A stretch of DNA of 64,000 nucleotides, taken from positions 1 to 64,000 of the forward strand of contig JAJYSV010000009.1 of the NCBI GenBank assembly GCA_021793405.1. The letters run 5' to 3'. Under the pieces are notes generated by a model. The model did no database searches. It worked only from the letters and a program-made list of their open reading frames with translations, and was not told the origin of the DNA. Shown in pieces: positions 28,783 to 41,278 of this stretch. Position 1 is the stretch's first letter, and each line of letters begins with the position of its first letter. This stretch comes from Acidobacteriota bacterium (lineage in GTDB: Bacteria; Acidobacteriota; Terriglobia; Terriglobales; Acidobacteriaceae). The position numbers and the translations under genes are program-made.

Positions 28783-29112
28783 GCGATCCTGCTCTTTATC
28801 TGGGTTTCAGAAAGAGTCCAACAAATACAATCAACAGTACCAGTGTCTCAAATGCATGAAACCGAGAGTAGCCGCGAACTGTGACTGGCTTGTAAAACTC
28901 TTTTGCGCAACCGGAATCCGGTATCCTAATGCAGGACACCGAGTTCGACAATGGGGATGGTCGAGGCGAACAGACAGAACCGAAGCAGGATACGCCGGAC
29001 AAAGAACCGCCTTGACGGCAACTTTTTGCACTCTTGGGCTGAATTGATCATCTATTCTCTAGCACCTACAGCCAGCGATGCCGCTGCCTTCGCAACAAAC
29101 TCTGTGAAAGCA
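28783..29112. promoter_or_regulatory. Divergent intergenic region with a 13-base palindrome
   Basis: This 330-base gap separates the starts of ppk and the TolC-like gene. The clearest element is the perfect odd-centred palindrome ACCGGAATCCGGT at 28910-28922, directly followed by ATCCTAAT, an AT-rich stretch that could be a -10 region for the TolC operon. A repressor site there is plausible for an export operon. No gene or RNA is seen in the rest. Confidence 0.35.
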
Positions 29113-30516
29113 ATGCAAATATTTTTTCGTACACCTCGTCGTCGGTCCCTGCAATTTCTGGCTATCCTGACGATCGCGGCAGGGGTGGGGCAGCTTTGGG
29201 CGCAGGCGCCGTCGGCCAATTCCTATCAAGGCAGCGTGGTGCAGCAAAAGGCCACGCCAGGGGAACTGCCGCTCTCGCTGGACGGCGCCATTCAGATGGG
29301 ATTGAAGAACAACCTCGGCGCGATTCTCGAAAATACCGGCGTCAAGACAGCAGGCGGGGAGAAATTGCAGCAACTGCAAGCTTTGCTGCCAACGATTACC
29401 GGCACAGCCCAAGACTCTGTGTCGCAAGTGAACCTGCAGGCGGAGGGACTGCGGATCCCGGGATTTCCCGCCGTGATTGGACCCTTTGGGTATACAGACT
29501 TTCGCGCCACTCTCAATCAAGCCGTGGTGAATGTTTCCTCGTTGCAAAATTATCTGTCGGCCAAACATAACTTTGCCGCCAGCAAGCTTTCCGCCAAAGA
29601 TTCTGAGGACATGGTTGTTCTGGCGGTCGGCAACGCGTATCTGTTGTGCCTTGCGGATGCCGCGCGCATCTCGTCGGTCCAGGCCCAGGTGCAGACGTCC
29701 CAGGTGTCGCTGAATCAGGCTATTGACAGTCACCGCAATGGAGTGTCGCCGCGGATCGACGAACTGCGCGCGCGCGTGGATTATCAGACCCAGGAACAAT
29801 CGTTGATCGCCGCGACCGATCAGTATCAGAAGGATGAAATTGCCCTGGCACGGGCGATCGGACTGCCGCTGGATCAAAAGTTTAAGCTGACGGACCAAAC
29901 GCCATACTCCCAGTTCGATGCTCCGACCTTGCAGGCGGCGATGGCGGAGGCGCTGAAGAACCGCAATGATCTAAAGGCCGCGCAGGAGCAGGTGCAGGCA
30001 GCGGAAAAGTCACTATCCGCGGCCCATGCCGAGCGGTATCCGGCGTTAACCGCCGAAGTCGATTATGGCGAAATCGGAGTGAATCCCAGCAACTCGTACG
30101 CCACGCTGAATGCAACCGGCAAGGTTACTGGACCCATATTTGAAGAGGGAAAATTGCGAGGCGATGCTCGCATTGCCGATGCGCAACTCGAACAGGCGCG
30201 CGCGCAACTGAACAACCTGGAAGGTCAGATCCGGGCCGACGTCAAGGATGCGATTCTGGATATTGAGGCGTCGGAAAAACTGGTCAGCGTGGCGCGCAGT
30301 AATGTCGACTTGGCAAGTGAAACTTTGAAAGAAGCGCAGGACCGCTTTCAGGCAGGTGTTTCGGACAATCTAGCGGTGTCACAAGCGCAGTCTTCCGTCG
30401 CACAAGCCAACGATCAATACGTTAGTAGCCTGTATCAATTGAATGTGGCGAAGCTCTCATTGGCGCGCGCTGTCGGCGTAGCGAGGTCCCAGTACAAGAC
30501 ATATCTCGGAGGATAA
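29113..30516 (+). CDS. TolC-family outer membrane efflux protein
   Basis: 467 residues from ATG 29113; the frame is open to 28951, but the signal peptide (RRRSLQFLAILTIAAGVGQLWAQA) starts here. Two repeated long-helix domains rich in Ala, Gln, Asn and Leu are typical of outer membrane efflux proteins; one copy runs through QAAEKSLSAAHAERYPALTAE and the other through RARVDYQTQEQS. It would form a trimeric channel with a periplasmic tunnel. The stop is 5 bases before the EmrA-like gene, whose ribosome site lies at the end of this gene, so they are one operon. The exported substrate is unknown. Confidence 0.9.
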   Translation: MQIFFRTPRRRSLQFLAILTIAAGVGQLWAQAPSANSYQGSVVQQKATPGELPLSLDGAIQMGLKNNLGAILENTGVKTAGGEKLQQLQALLPTITGTAQDSVSQVNLQAEGLRIPGFPAVIGPFGYTDFRATLNQAVVNVSSLQNYLSAKHNFAASKLSAKDSEDMVVLAVGNAYLLCLADAARISSVQAQVQTSQVSLNQAIDSHRNGVSPRIDELRARVDYQTQEQSLIAATDQYQKDEIALARAIGLPLDQKFKLTDQTPYSQFDAPTLQAAMAEALKNRNDLKAAQEQVQAAEKSLSAAHAERYPALTAEVDYGEIGVNPSNSYATLNATGKVTGPIFEEGKLRGDARIADAQLEQARAQLNNLEGQIRADVKDAILDIEASEKLVSVARSNVDLASETLKEAQDRFQAGVSDNLAVSQAQSSVAQANDQYVSSLYQLNVAKLSLARAVGVARSQYKTYLGG

Positions 30517-30521
30517 TAATC

Positions 30522-31859
30522 GTGGCGGAATCGAGACCCGAAGAAACCAGGCAGGCCGACTCGGCCAATGTTCGAGCGGAAGACAATCAGCGGCGTCAGG
30601 ACGGTTCCCAACTCCGCTCCGGCCAGTCCTCGGATAACGGCGGGCAAAAAAATTCCTCACCGGATGAGACAGAGCTGTATCATGCTGAGCCGCCCATGCG
30701 TAAGCGGTTCTTCATTATCGGAGCCATTGTTCTGGTTGTGATTGGCGTGGCGCTGTACTGGTGGCACTCCACCTATTACGAGAGCACCGATGATGCGCAG
30801 GTCGACGGCAATCTGGTGCAGATCAGCGCTCGCGTGAAGGGCTACATATCCCAAGTCAACGTGGAGGATAATTCGCAGGTAGAAAAAGGGCAGGTACTTG
30901 TGGAGATCGACCCCCGCGATGCGCAGGCTGCGCTCGACCAGGGAGAGGCGGCGTTGGCGACGGCGAAAGCGAATTATGAAGCTGCCTTGGTGAGCGTCCC
31001 GATAACGACGACCTCCACCGGGGCAACATTGAGTTCCGCTGGAGCGGATGTCAGGGCCGCATTGGCGACGATTGCGCAGTCAGAAAAACAATTGGATGCG
31101 GCGCAGGCGCAGGTCCTATCCGCGGAAGCGGACAACACCAAAGCGCAACTCGACCTTGAGCGTTACACGCCGCTGGTGCAGCGGGATGTTGTTTCACGGC
31201 AGCAATATGATGCCGTCGTGGCTACGGCGGCCAGCAAGAAGGCGCAGCTTACCGCTGCCCAGGCGAATCTGCAGGGCGCGCGCGCGCAAGTGCAGGTTGC
31301 CAACGATCGGCTGGCGTCCGCGCGGGCCAGCTATAATTCCGCCGGAACCGGTCCGCAGCAGGTGGCAGCACAGCGGGCCAAGGCCGACGCGGCCGCTGCC
31401 CAGGTACAGGAGGCGGAAGCGGCCTTGGAAACCGATCGCCTGAACCTGAGTTATACAAAAATAATCGCGCCCGACTCCGGCATCGTGAATCAGAAGACGG
31501 TACAGGTAGGTCAAAACGTGAGCGCCGGCCAAACCTTGATGACGCTGATTCCGCTCACCAACATATGGATTACTGCAAATTTCAAGGAAACCCAGCTGGA
31601 CCACATGCGAATTGGGCAGGTGGCGACGTTTACCGTCGATGCGTACGGTGGCCGTAAATACGATGCGAAAGTCACAGGGATTGGCGGAGCAACAGGATCC
31701 ATGTTGAGCCTGTTTCCTCCAGAAAACGCAACCGGAAATTACGTCAAGGTGGTGCAGCGCATTCCGGTACGCCTGGATCTTACCAATCCCAAAGAGAACA
31801 GCGACCATCTGCTTCGTCCCGGCATGTCGGTAGAACCCGTCATTCGTGTGAAGAACTAG
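30522..31859 (+). CDS. EmrA/HlyD-type membrane fusion protein
   Basis: 445 residues from GTG 30522, with GGAGG 9 bases upstream. A hydrophilic N-tail of about 60 residues, rich in Gln, Glu and Ser, precedes one membrane span (62-81, RFFIIGAIVLVVIGVALYWW). The lipoyl-like half-motif is ESTDDAQVDGNLVQISARVKG, and a long alpha-hairpin rich in Ala and Gln follows, then the beta-barrel (ITANFKETQLDHMRIGQ). It links an inner-membrane pump to the TolC-like channel. No EmrB or other pump gene follows: a terminator-like hairpin lies 74 bases after the stop and the next gene faces the other way, so the partner is elsewhere. Confidence 0.92.
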   Translation: MAESRPEETRQADSANVRAEDNQRRQDGSQLRSGQSSDNGGQKNSSPDETELYHAEPPMRKRFFIIGAIVLVVIGVALYWWHSTYYESTDDAQVDGNLVQISARVKGYISQVNVEDNSQVEKGQVLVEIDPRDAQAALDQGEAALATAKANYEAALVSVPITTTSTGATLSSAGADVRAALATIAQSEKQLDAAQAQVLSAEADNTKAQLDLERYTPLVQRDVVSRQQYDAVVATAASKKAQLTAAQANLQGARAQVQVANDRLASARASYNSAGTGPQQVAAQRAKADAAAAQVQEAEAALETDRLNLSYTKIIAPDSGIVNQKTVQVGQNVSAGQTLMTLIPLTNIWITANFKETQLDHMRIGQVATFTVDAYGGRKYDAKVTGIGGATGSMLSLFPPENATGNYVKVVQRIPVRLDLTNPKENSDHLLRPGMSVEPVIRVKN

Positions 31860-31932
31860 ATTGATGTCATGGACGAATCGGACTCGCACGAGAGTTTTGA
31901 CTATTGGTGTAGATCGAAGCGGTGATGTTGGC

Positions 31933-31965
31933 GCAGCTTTTCCGTCAAGAAAAGCTGCTCTCACT
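31933..31965 (+). terminator. Terminator-like hairpin after the efflux operon
   Basis: A 10 bp perfect stem (GCAGCTTTTC at 31933-31942 with 31949-31958) has loop CGTCAA. It lies between the convergent efflux operon and tadA. The stem itself ends in AT-rich bases, but the downstream T-tract is poor (TCTCACTT). Confidence 0.6.
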
Positions 31966-32047
31966 TGAACGTCGAGAGGTCACAGTAATAGTGAAATTTC
32001 TCTCGAGCAGTGCTTCTGTTGATATCGCAAAGCTGCTGACTGTGCTT

Positions 32048-35691
<3,644 letters not shown>

Positions 35692-36395
35692 GGGCACATC
35701 GACAATCGTGAACGAATTCGATTTCCGTCTAGTGAAGGCTGGACACAAGTCCAGCACATACACATGGCGGACTCTTCCTATTGGAACAGAAAAGTGCCGC
35801 AATGTACGGAATTTATTGCGAGGGACGAGAATCGTAAGGGTGCACTGTTCCATTTTGATTTTTGGCGCAACGCCGCCGGCATCGTAAATGGCAAGGTTTC
35901 AGGGGAGAAGGCAAGCTGGGGTGGAGAGGGCGACGCTGCTATTTTTATTGCCCAGGGAAGCAGATCAGCCAAGAATTTTGATCATGTCCGTGTGCCTTTC
36001 GAGTTCATAAAATCGCCCCAACTGCTATGGCATCGCAGCCTTGACGCCTGCCCCCACGATGGGCCATAGTATCTCTACACGGGAAAGGAGGGCGATCCAG
36101 AGAATGAAAAACATTGAAGGAAGTTGTAGCACAATACGTGAGGTGACTGGGGCTTAGGCGTCCATCGCCAGTCCTGACGGCAAGCACGATCATCGTCGAG
36201 GCCCATTTGCGGGGATGCCTCCGGTCAATCTAACCACTCACCGGCCATGGCCCAGTGTCGTATTGAGGACATTGGGCCATTGGTTTTTATGGACGGTACT
36301 GGATTCCCGCATGGCTTGGAGCTGGCTGCAAACGCGCCAACAAACGGGGAGTGATGCATCGACACGGTGAGCCAGCCGAGCACTACAATACAAAC
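35692..36395. other. 700-base intergenic region upstream of thiG with a possible leader
   Basis: No convincing long gene is present. On the plus strand, AAAGGAGG at 36084-36091 lies 12 bases before an ATG at 36104 opening a 17-codon frame that ends at TAG 36155-36157. A strong hairpin with a T-run follows at 36247-36289. TACAAT at 36384-36389 could be a -10 box for thiG. The segment 35692-36060 shows nothing else I can support; it presumably holds the promoter of the divergent LOV gene. Confidence 0.4.
36247..36289 (+). terminator. Rho-independent terminator upstream of thiG
   Basis: A 13 bp stem (36247-36259 with 36268-36280, one G-T pair) is followed by TGGTTTTTAT. No long plus-strand gene precedes it within 4 kb, so it may end a short leader or small RNA transcript rather than an ordinary gene. 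The thiG start is 107 bases downstream. Confidence 0.75.
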
Positions 36396-37166
36396 ATGGA
36401 CACACTGGTCATTGCCGGAAAAGCCTTCCAATCGCGACTGATCGTCGGCACGGGGAAGTATAAAGACGGAGCGGAGACGCAACGGGCTATTGAGGCCTCT
36501 GGCGCCGAAATGGTTACGGTCGCGGTGCGGCGTGTGAACCTGGATCGTAGCAAGGAAAGTCTGCTGGATTTCATCGATCCACGACGCTATTTCCTGCTGC
36601 CGAATACCGCCGGATGCTATACGGCGGAAGAGGCCATTCGGGCGGCGCGGCTGGGCCGGGAAGTTGGACTGTCCGATTGGGTCAAGATTGAAGTCATCGG
36701 CGATCAAGCCACGCTTTATCCGGACGTGCTGGCGACCGTGGAGGCGACCCGGGTACTGGTAAAGGAAGGCTTTACTGTTTTGCCATATACATCTGATGAT
36801 ATTGTAGTTGCAAAACGTCTGGTTGACGCTGGGGCGGCCGCTGTGATGCCGTTGGGGGCACCCATTGGAAGCGGTCTTGGCATACAAAATGTAACTAGCT
36901 TGCGTATCCTTCGAGAGCTGATCACGGAAGTTCCGCTGATTGTGGATGCTGGAGTGGGAACGGCGTCGGATGCTGCGCTCGCCATGGAACTGGGAGCCGA
37001 TGCCGTGCTGATGAACTCCGGGATTGCCTGCGCTGACAATCCCGTGCTGATGGCGGAAGCGATGCAGCACGCCGTTCTGGCAGGTCGGCAGGCATATCTG
37101 GCTGGGCGCATGCCTCGCAAACTCTACGCGACCGCTTCGTCCCCACTGGAAGGCATCTCCCGCTAG
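36396..37166 (+). CDS. thiG: Thiazole synthase ThiG
   Basis: 256 residues. It is a TIM-barrel enzyme that builds the thiazole phosphate of thiamin from deoxyxylulose-5-phosphate, ThiS-thiocarboxylate and dehydroglycine. The Schiff-base lysine is K97 in [21 protein letters not shown] and [18 protein letters not shown] bind the phosphate. The frame is open to 36351, but family similarity begins at [11 protein letters not shown], which lacks a Shine-Dalgarno site; TACAAT 7 bases before it raises the chance of a leaderless message. thiS, thiH/thiO and thiF are not nearby, so it is an isolated thi gene. ruvC follows after 25 bases. Confidence 0.95.
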   Translation: MDTLVIAGKAFQSRLIVGTGKYKDGAETQRAIEASGAEMVTVAVRRVNLDRSKESLLDFIDPRRYFLLPNTAGCYTAEEAIRAARLGREVGLSDWVKIEVIGDQATLYPDVLATVEATRVLVKEGFTVLPYTSDDIVVAKRLVDAGAAAVMPLGAPIGSGLGIQNVTSLRILRELITEVPLIVDAGVGTASDAALAMELGADAVLMNSGIACADNPVLMAEAMQHAVLAGRQAYLAGRMPRKLYATASSPLEGISR

Positions 37167-37191
37167 AGCGAAACCGGTCTGAAAGCAAACG

Positions 37192-37719
37192 ATGCGGGTT
37201 TTGGGAATCGACTGTGGCACCGAGTGGACTGGCTACGGGCTGGTGGATAGCGGCCCGGTCGTCGAGTTACGGTCAATTGCGCACGGCGCGATCCATCTTT
37301 CCAAACGCGATGGATTGCCACATCGGTTGACAATTGTGTTCAGTCGGCTGTTGGAATTGATCGGAGAATACCAGCCGGAAGTGGTCGCGGTGGAAGAGGT
37401 TTTTCACGCTGTCAACTCGCAGACCGCGCTGAAGCTGGGCCAGGTGCGCGGCGTCGTTCTGCTGGCGGCGGCAACCTGCAAGCTGGTGATCGCGGAATAT
37501 TCGCCGCTGTCCGTGAAGTCCGCGGTTTGCGGCTATGGCAGGGCGGACAAAGAGCAGGTCCAGTTCATGGTGACACGACTATTGAAGCTAGCGGACCCGC
37601 CGAAACCCACGGATGCTTCCGACGCGCTGGCCGTCGCCATCTGTCATATCCATCATGCTCAGACCGAATTAGCTCAGGGAGCGTCTATTCCAGCGCCTTT
37701 GATCCGACGCAAAAAATAG
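37192..37719 (+). CDS. ruvC: Holliday junction resolvase RuvC
   Basis: 175 residues of normal length. The RNase H-like catalytic acids are visible: D7 in VLGIDCGT, E68 in VAVEEVFHAVNS, and D141/D144 in DASDALAVAICH. It cuts Holliday junctions made in recombination together with RuvAB, which are not in the window. It starts 25 bases after thiG, so they may be cotranscribed. No ribosome site of note. Confidence 0.95.
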   Translation: MRVLGIDCGTEWTGYGLVDSGPVVELRSIAHGAIHLSKRDGLPHRLTIVFSRLLELIGEYQPEVVAVEEVFHAVNSQTALKLGQVRGVVLLAAATCKLVIAEYSPLSVKSAVCGYGRADKEQVQFMVTRLLKLADPPKPTDASDALAVAICHIHHAQTELAQGASIPAPLIRRKK

Positions 37720-37780
37720 TGATCGGGCCGCAACTAAAATATATAAGGCGTGTTCCAATAATGTTGGCAAGGAGTGCGCC

Positions 37781-39802
37781 ATGTTGAAGCTTCAAAGGGA
37801 ATGCTATCGCCAGCGGTCAGGTGTATCAGCAATGGAAATTCACCCCATGTTTTCGCCCAGGCAGATGACAGGGTGGGGAATCTTGGCAATGGCGGCCAGC
37901 TTTATGCTGTCCACGCTGAGCGTCCATGCCATGACGGCTGCCGCGAGCGATACCGCGTCGACACCGACGTCCAACCAGACGCAGGCGCCCAGTTCGACTG
38001 CTCCCGGAACGGTCACGGAAGCCCCGGCTGCCGTCCGCGTCGTCCGCCTGAGCGATGTGGAAGGCACGGTGCGGATTCTGCGAGACAAGCAGACGGAGTT
38101 TTCGCAAGCCATGATGAACATGCCCCTGGCCCAGGGGACGAGTATTCAAACAGGCGCGGACGGTCGAGCGGAGATCGAATTTGAAGACGGCAGCGTCGCC
38201 AGGATTACGCCTAATAGTTCGCTGAATCTCGAAAAGCTGGCCACTTCGCCGAGCGGAGCGCTGGAGACCACCGTGGAACAGTCGTCCGGCTTGGTCTACT
38301 ACGAGTTGCGCAACGACGCCCAGACCTCCTATACAGTGGGTTTTGACCAACGCACGGTCATGCCGACGGTCAACAGCACATTTCGCCTGAACCTCGCGGC
38401 CACGCCCGCTGAGGTGGCGGTCATTGACGGAGGCGTCCAGGTCCATGGCGCATCCAATGGCTACCTGGCGGAAGTCCGGCAAAATCAGACGATCCAATTC
38501 AAGCCTTCCAACGGCTCAAATTACACAATCGCGCAGGGTATCGTTCCGAACGGGTTTGATGATTGGAACGATCAGCGGGATGAAGAAGCGGCGAAGGAAG
38601 CCGCCAAGCAGACGCCAGCCCGCGTGCAGCAGGGAGCTGGCAGCATCATGGACAATGGGGTTGGCTATGGTTGGGGCGATCTGGATACATACGGAAGCTG
38701 GTATCCCTTGCCAGGTTATGGAATGATGTGGCAGCCCAATGGAGCCGGACCTGGTTTTGATCCGTATGGTTTTGGCGCCTGGGCGGACATGGGCGGGCTT
38801 GGAGTTGGTTGGATTTCAGGGTATCCCTGGGGATGGCTGCCGTTTCAGTACGGCATGTGGTCCTACATCGGTGGCTTCGGCTGGGGATGGATGCCTGGGG
38901 CATACGGCATGGGGATGGGCATGGGCATGGGCGGCTATGGCTATGGCGGGTATGGCGGCTACGGTTACGGCGGCTATTATGGCCGCTACGGTAATATCAC
39001 CCAGCGTCATCCCTATACGAATGTTTATCGAGGGCCTGCCGGGTACCATGCTCCGGCCCCACCAGCTACCTTGCGGGCAGGGACGGCCATGCGAGGCGGA
39101 GCGCCAGCAGTAAATATGGTTCGCGTGGGGAATTCCGCTTTAGCCTCCCGCCAGATCGTCGCCAGCCGGGGAAACGCTGCCCGCACCGTGAACTTCAACG
39201 GCGCAAAGATTGCTCCCCTCCATTCCAGCATGAGAGGGGTTACCGTGCCGACTCGCAACGCTGCGCTGTATAACAACTACTCGGCTCGCGCATTTCCAGG
39301 GGGCGTCCGCAATGCGCTGATGAGCCGCACCGGCAATTTGGGGAGTGGCCGATTGGGTGGATCGACACGGCCCGGTAATTTTCGAAATCAGGGTAGCCGA
39401 TCGATCGGCAGCTTTCATGGATCTTCGATGGGAGCGCGGGAAGGCGGGGCGCGCAGCACGGGCGGACGGCCCTTTGCAGGCCGATCTTTCGGAGCTGCCA
39501 ACCGTCAATTCGGCGGTGTAAATCGATCTTTCGGAGCTGCGAATCGCGCGTTCGGCGGTGCAAATCGCGGAGCGTTCGGGAGTTCAAATGCTTTTGGACA
39601 ACATACGGTCTTCGGATCGCACGGAAGCTTTGGAGGAGTACATTCCTCCTTTCAGGGCGGCAACGGATTCCGCGGAGGCAGTATGGGAGGCGGGTTCCAC
39701 GGCGGTGGGTTCAGCGGAAGTTCTGGTGGCGGGTTCCACGGCGGTGGGGGCGGAGGTGGTGGATTCCACGGTGGCGGTGGTGGTGGCCACGGCGGTCGCT
39801 AA
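37781..39802 (+). CDS. Exported FecR-domain protein with aromatic/Gly-rich low-complexity tail
   Basis: 673 residues from ATG 37781, with AAGGAG 8 bases upstream. A long N-region precedes a hydrophobic signal/anchor (31-50). A FecR-like domain follows (about 86-190: RLSDVEGTVRIL, GTSIQTGADGRAEIEFEDGS). Residues about 295-400 are rich in Trp, Gly, Tyr and Met, ending in alternating Met-Gly and Gly-Tyr repeats. The last third is rich in Gly, Asn, Arg, Phe and His, including two 14-residue repeats (RSFGAANRQFGGVN type) and a tail of Gly blocks with spaced FHGG. There is no sigma factor or TonB receptor nearby, so a classical Fec role is unlikely. A surface, sticky or metal-binding role is a guess. 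Confidence 0.75.
   Translation: MLKLQRECYRQRSGVSAMEIHPMFSPRQMTGWGILAMAASFMLSTLSVHAMTAAASDTASTPTSNQTQAPSSTAPGTVTEAPAAVRVVRLSDVEGTVRILRDKQTEFSQAMMNMPLAQGTSIQTGADGRAEIEFEDGSVARITPNSSLNLEKLATSPSGALETTVEQSSGLVYYELRNDAQTSYTVGFDQRTVMPTVNSTFRLNLAATPAEVAVIDGGVQVHGASNGYLAEVRQNQTIQFKPSNGSNYTIAQGIVPNGFDDWNDQRDEEAAKEAAKQTPARVQQGAGSIMDNGVGYGWGDLDTYGSWYPLPGYGMMWQPNGAGPGFDPYGFGAWADMGGLGVGWISGYPWGWLPFQYGMWSYIGGFGWGWMPGAYGMGMGMGMGGYGYGGYGGYGYGGYYGRYGNITQRHPYTNVYRGPAGYHAPAPPATLRAGTAMRGGAPAVNMVRVGNSALASRQIVASRGNAARTVNFNGAKIAPLHSSMRGVTVPTRNAALYNNYSARAFPGGVRNALMSRTGNLGSGRLGGSTRPGNFRNQGSRSIGSFHGSSMGAREGGARSTGGRPFAGRSFGAANRQFGGVNRSFGAANRAFGGANRGAFGSSNAFGQHTVFGSHGSFGGVHSSFQGGNGFRGGSMGGGFHGGGFSGSSGGGFHGGGGGGGGFHGGGGGGHGGR
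39482..39565 (+). repeat. Two tandem 42-base repeats inside the FecR-domain gene
   Basis: Units at 39482-39523 and 39524-39565 both start CGATCTTTCGGAGCTGC and end TAAAT or CAAAT. They are in frame and encode 14 residues each (RSFGAANRxFGGxN). Degenerate further copies (FGSHGSFGG, FGQHTVFG) follow. Such repeats can expand or contract by slippage. Confidence 0.8.
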
Positions 39803-39880
39803 AAATGCTCTCAGATTTAAAACCAAAAAACGGGCGAGTGACAAGTTTTCGTTTCATTTACTCGCTACTATGGATGTAGA

Positions 39881-41179
39881 TCAGAACAGACGCGTGACTG
39901 CGTCTATTGCGTTTGCTCCTGTAGAGGCAGATTCGCATTCGTTCAAGAGTGTTGGTTTATTGAGAAATCTAAGTTGACCTATTAACGTCCATGTGATGCA
40001 CATATAGATCCCCCACATTGCGACCTTTCCAGGATCTGCATACTCCATCATCCAGCTATACAACCCGTCAGAGTCATTGTTAGGCCAAGCATGCGAAGGC
40101 TGGGGTATGGCGGCATTCAAATGCATCAGCGGTACCGTAAACAAAAATAATGCCAATATATACCTTCTGTTGAGCCCTCTTGTCGCTAATAGCATCATAG
40201 TCATGAGAAATGGAAACCCGCTCCATAGGATTCTATCCATATCGGAACCTGCCAGAAGACCAAAAGCCATGAATTCCAACGAAAATAGTCCTACAAGCCT
40301 GTATGAGTCTAGCTGCAATATCTGGTTCCATGTTCTTTTGAAGTAATAAAGCAGCGATAGCCCGAAAGCTCCAAATGCCATGAAGTACGAGACTACATAT
40401 CGAACGAACGAAAGAGGATGTTTAAAGCGCTGATAGCCCAACGAGAGCATAGTGTAGAAAGAAGAGCCGGGAGCAATAATAACGTAGTGTCTGATGTAAT
40501 AGTTGATTGAGATGTCTATTAAAACGGATATTGAGACAATGAGCAACCGCTTTCTTTCTGTGGTCCTGCCTGATATCACTTTAAATAGCTCATACGCTAG
40601 GATTGCTATCAGGAACGCTAAAAACTGCTCTTTTATCATGCATGAAAAAATCGTTAGCAATGGTAGAAATATGTATTGGTTGCTTACGACCAAATACAAA
40701 AGCAATGCAAGCGCCAGCATCGCCAAGCTGTCGATCAGGAAGGGATAGAACGCTGCAAGGCGCGTGTAGGCAAGCGCGTTAAAGAGAAGCCATATCAATG
40801 CTAGCGAAGAAACAAATCTGTCAAAACCGATGTGTTTGACGAAAATAAAGTATAGAAGCCCACTCGTGGCTGATATCGAAAAAATATGAAGGGTTTTAAA
40901 AGAACGAATAGGCGAGAATGAGAAATGTGCTGACAAAAAAGAGGCGAGAAAGGGCCCGAGTGGACGTTGATTGAACGGGAAGAGAGGGCTACTTTGTAAG
41001 TAGTTTGTAAAGATTCCATGTCTGAAATACTCAAACATTCCGAAGTATTGAGTCCCGTCCCAACCTTGGCCTCCGTTAAGTAGTATCATTGGCTGGAAAT
41101 GGTCAAACAACAAGTAAACCAAAGCGCTAAAGAGCGACCATGTCATACTCTCGATATACAAATAGCGTGTGCGCGTCAT
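39881..41179 (-). CDS. AT-rich polytopic membrane protein, possibly a GT-C-type glycosyltransferase
   Basis: 432 residues with about ten hydrophobic spans. After the first span, an outside loop contains GGQGWDGTQYFGMFEYF (D41), like the acidic loop motif of GT-C enzymes that use lipid-linked sugars; FNQRPLGPFLASFL follows. I do not recognise a named family. Base composition differs sharply: a hand-counted 60-base stretch (40321-40380) has 25 G/C, against 38 in 60 within ksgA (41521-41580). Codons ending in A/T are common. This suggests horizontal transfer, although no mobile gene flanks it. It is convergent with the FecR-domain gene and separate from ksgA (99 bases). Confidence 0.6.
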   Translation of the reverse strand: MTRTRYLYIESMTWSLFSALVYLLFDHFQPMILLNGGQGWDGTQYFGMFEYFRHGIFTNYLQSSPLFPFNQRPLGPFLASFLSAHFSFSPIRSFKTLHIFSISATSGLLYFIFVKHIGFDRFVSSLALIWLLFNALAYTRLAAFYPFLIDSLAMLALALLLYLVVSNQYIFLPLLTIFSCMIKEQFLAFLIAILAYELFKVISGRTTERKRLLIVSISVLIDISINYYIRHYVIIAPGSSFYTMLSLGYQRFKHPLSFVRYVVSYFMAFGAFGLSLLYYFKRTWNQILQLDSYRLVGLFSLEFMAFGLLAGSDMDRILWSGFPFLMTMMLLATRGLNRRYILALFLFTVPLMHLNAAIPQPSHAWPNNDSDGLYSWMMEYADPGKVAMWGIYMCITWTLIGQLRFLNKPTLLNECESASTGANAIDAVTRLF

Positions 41180-41278
41180 TCTTGCCCGTCCGTTAAAGGA
41201 TTTCCGGCTGTGGATACAGTAGAAATACTAGCATTCCACGGGTTTGGTTCGCGTTGCACACGGACTATAACTCAACAT

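Noticed and set aside
28951-29112. N-terminal extension of the TolC-like protein
   Set aside because: The extra 54 residues precede a normal signal peptide and would prevent export.
36150-36175. Fluoride-riboswitch-like GGCGATGG on the minus strand
   Set aside because: The following pseudoknot and conserved downstream segment are absent, and no fluoride exporter lies downstream.
36080-36395. TPP riboswitch upstream of thiG
   Set aside because: The conserved CTGAGA and ACCTGATC-type segments are not present on the plus strand.
36225-37220. Long minus-strand open frame opposite thiG
   Set aside because: It is the complement of a clearly coding gene with all ThiG motifs, and its translation has no recognisable domain.
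39482-39565. CRISPR-like array
   Set aside because: The repeats are 42-base in-frame protein repeats without spacers.
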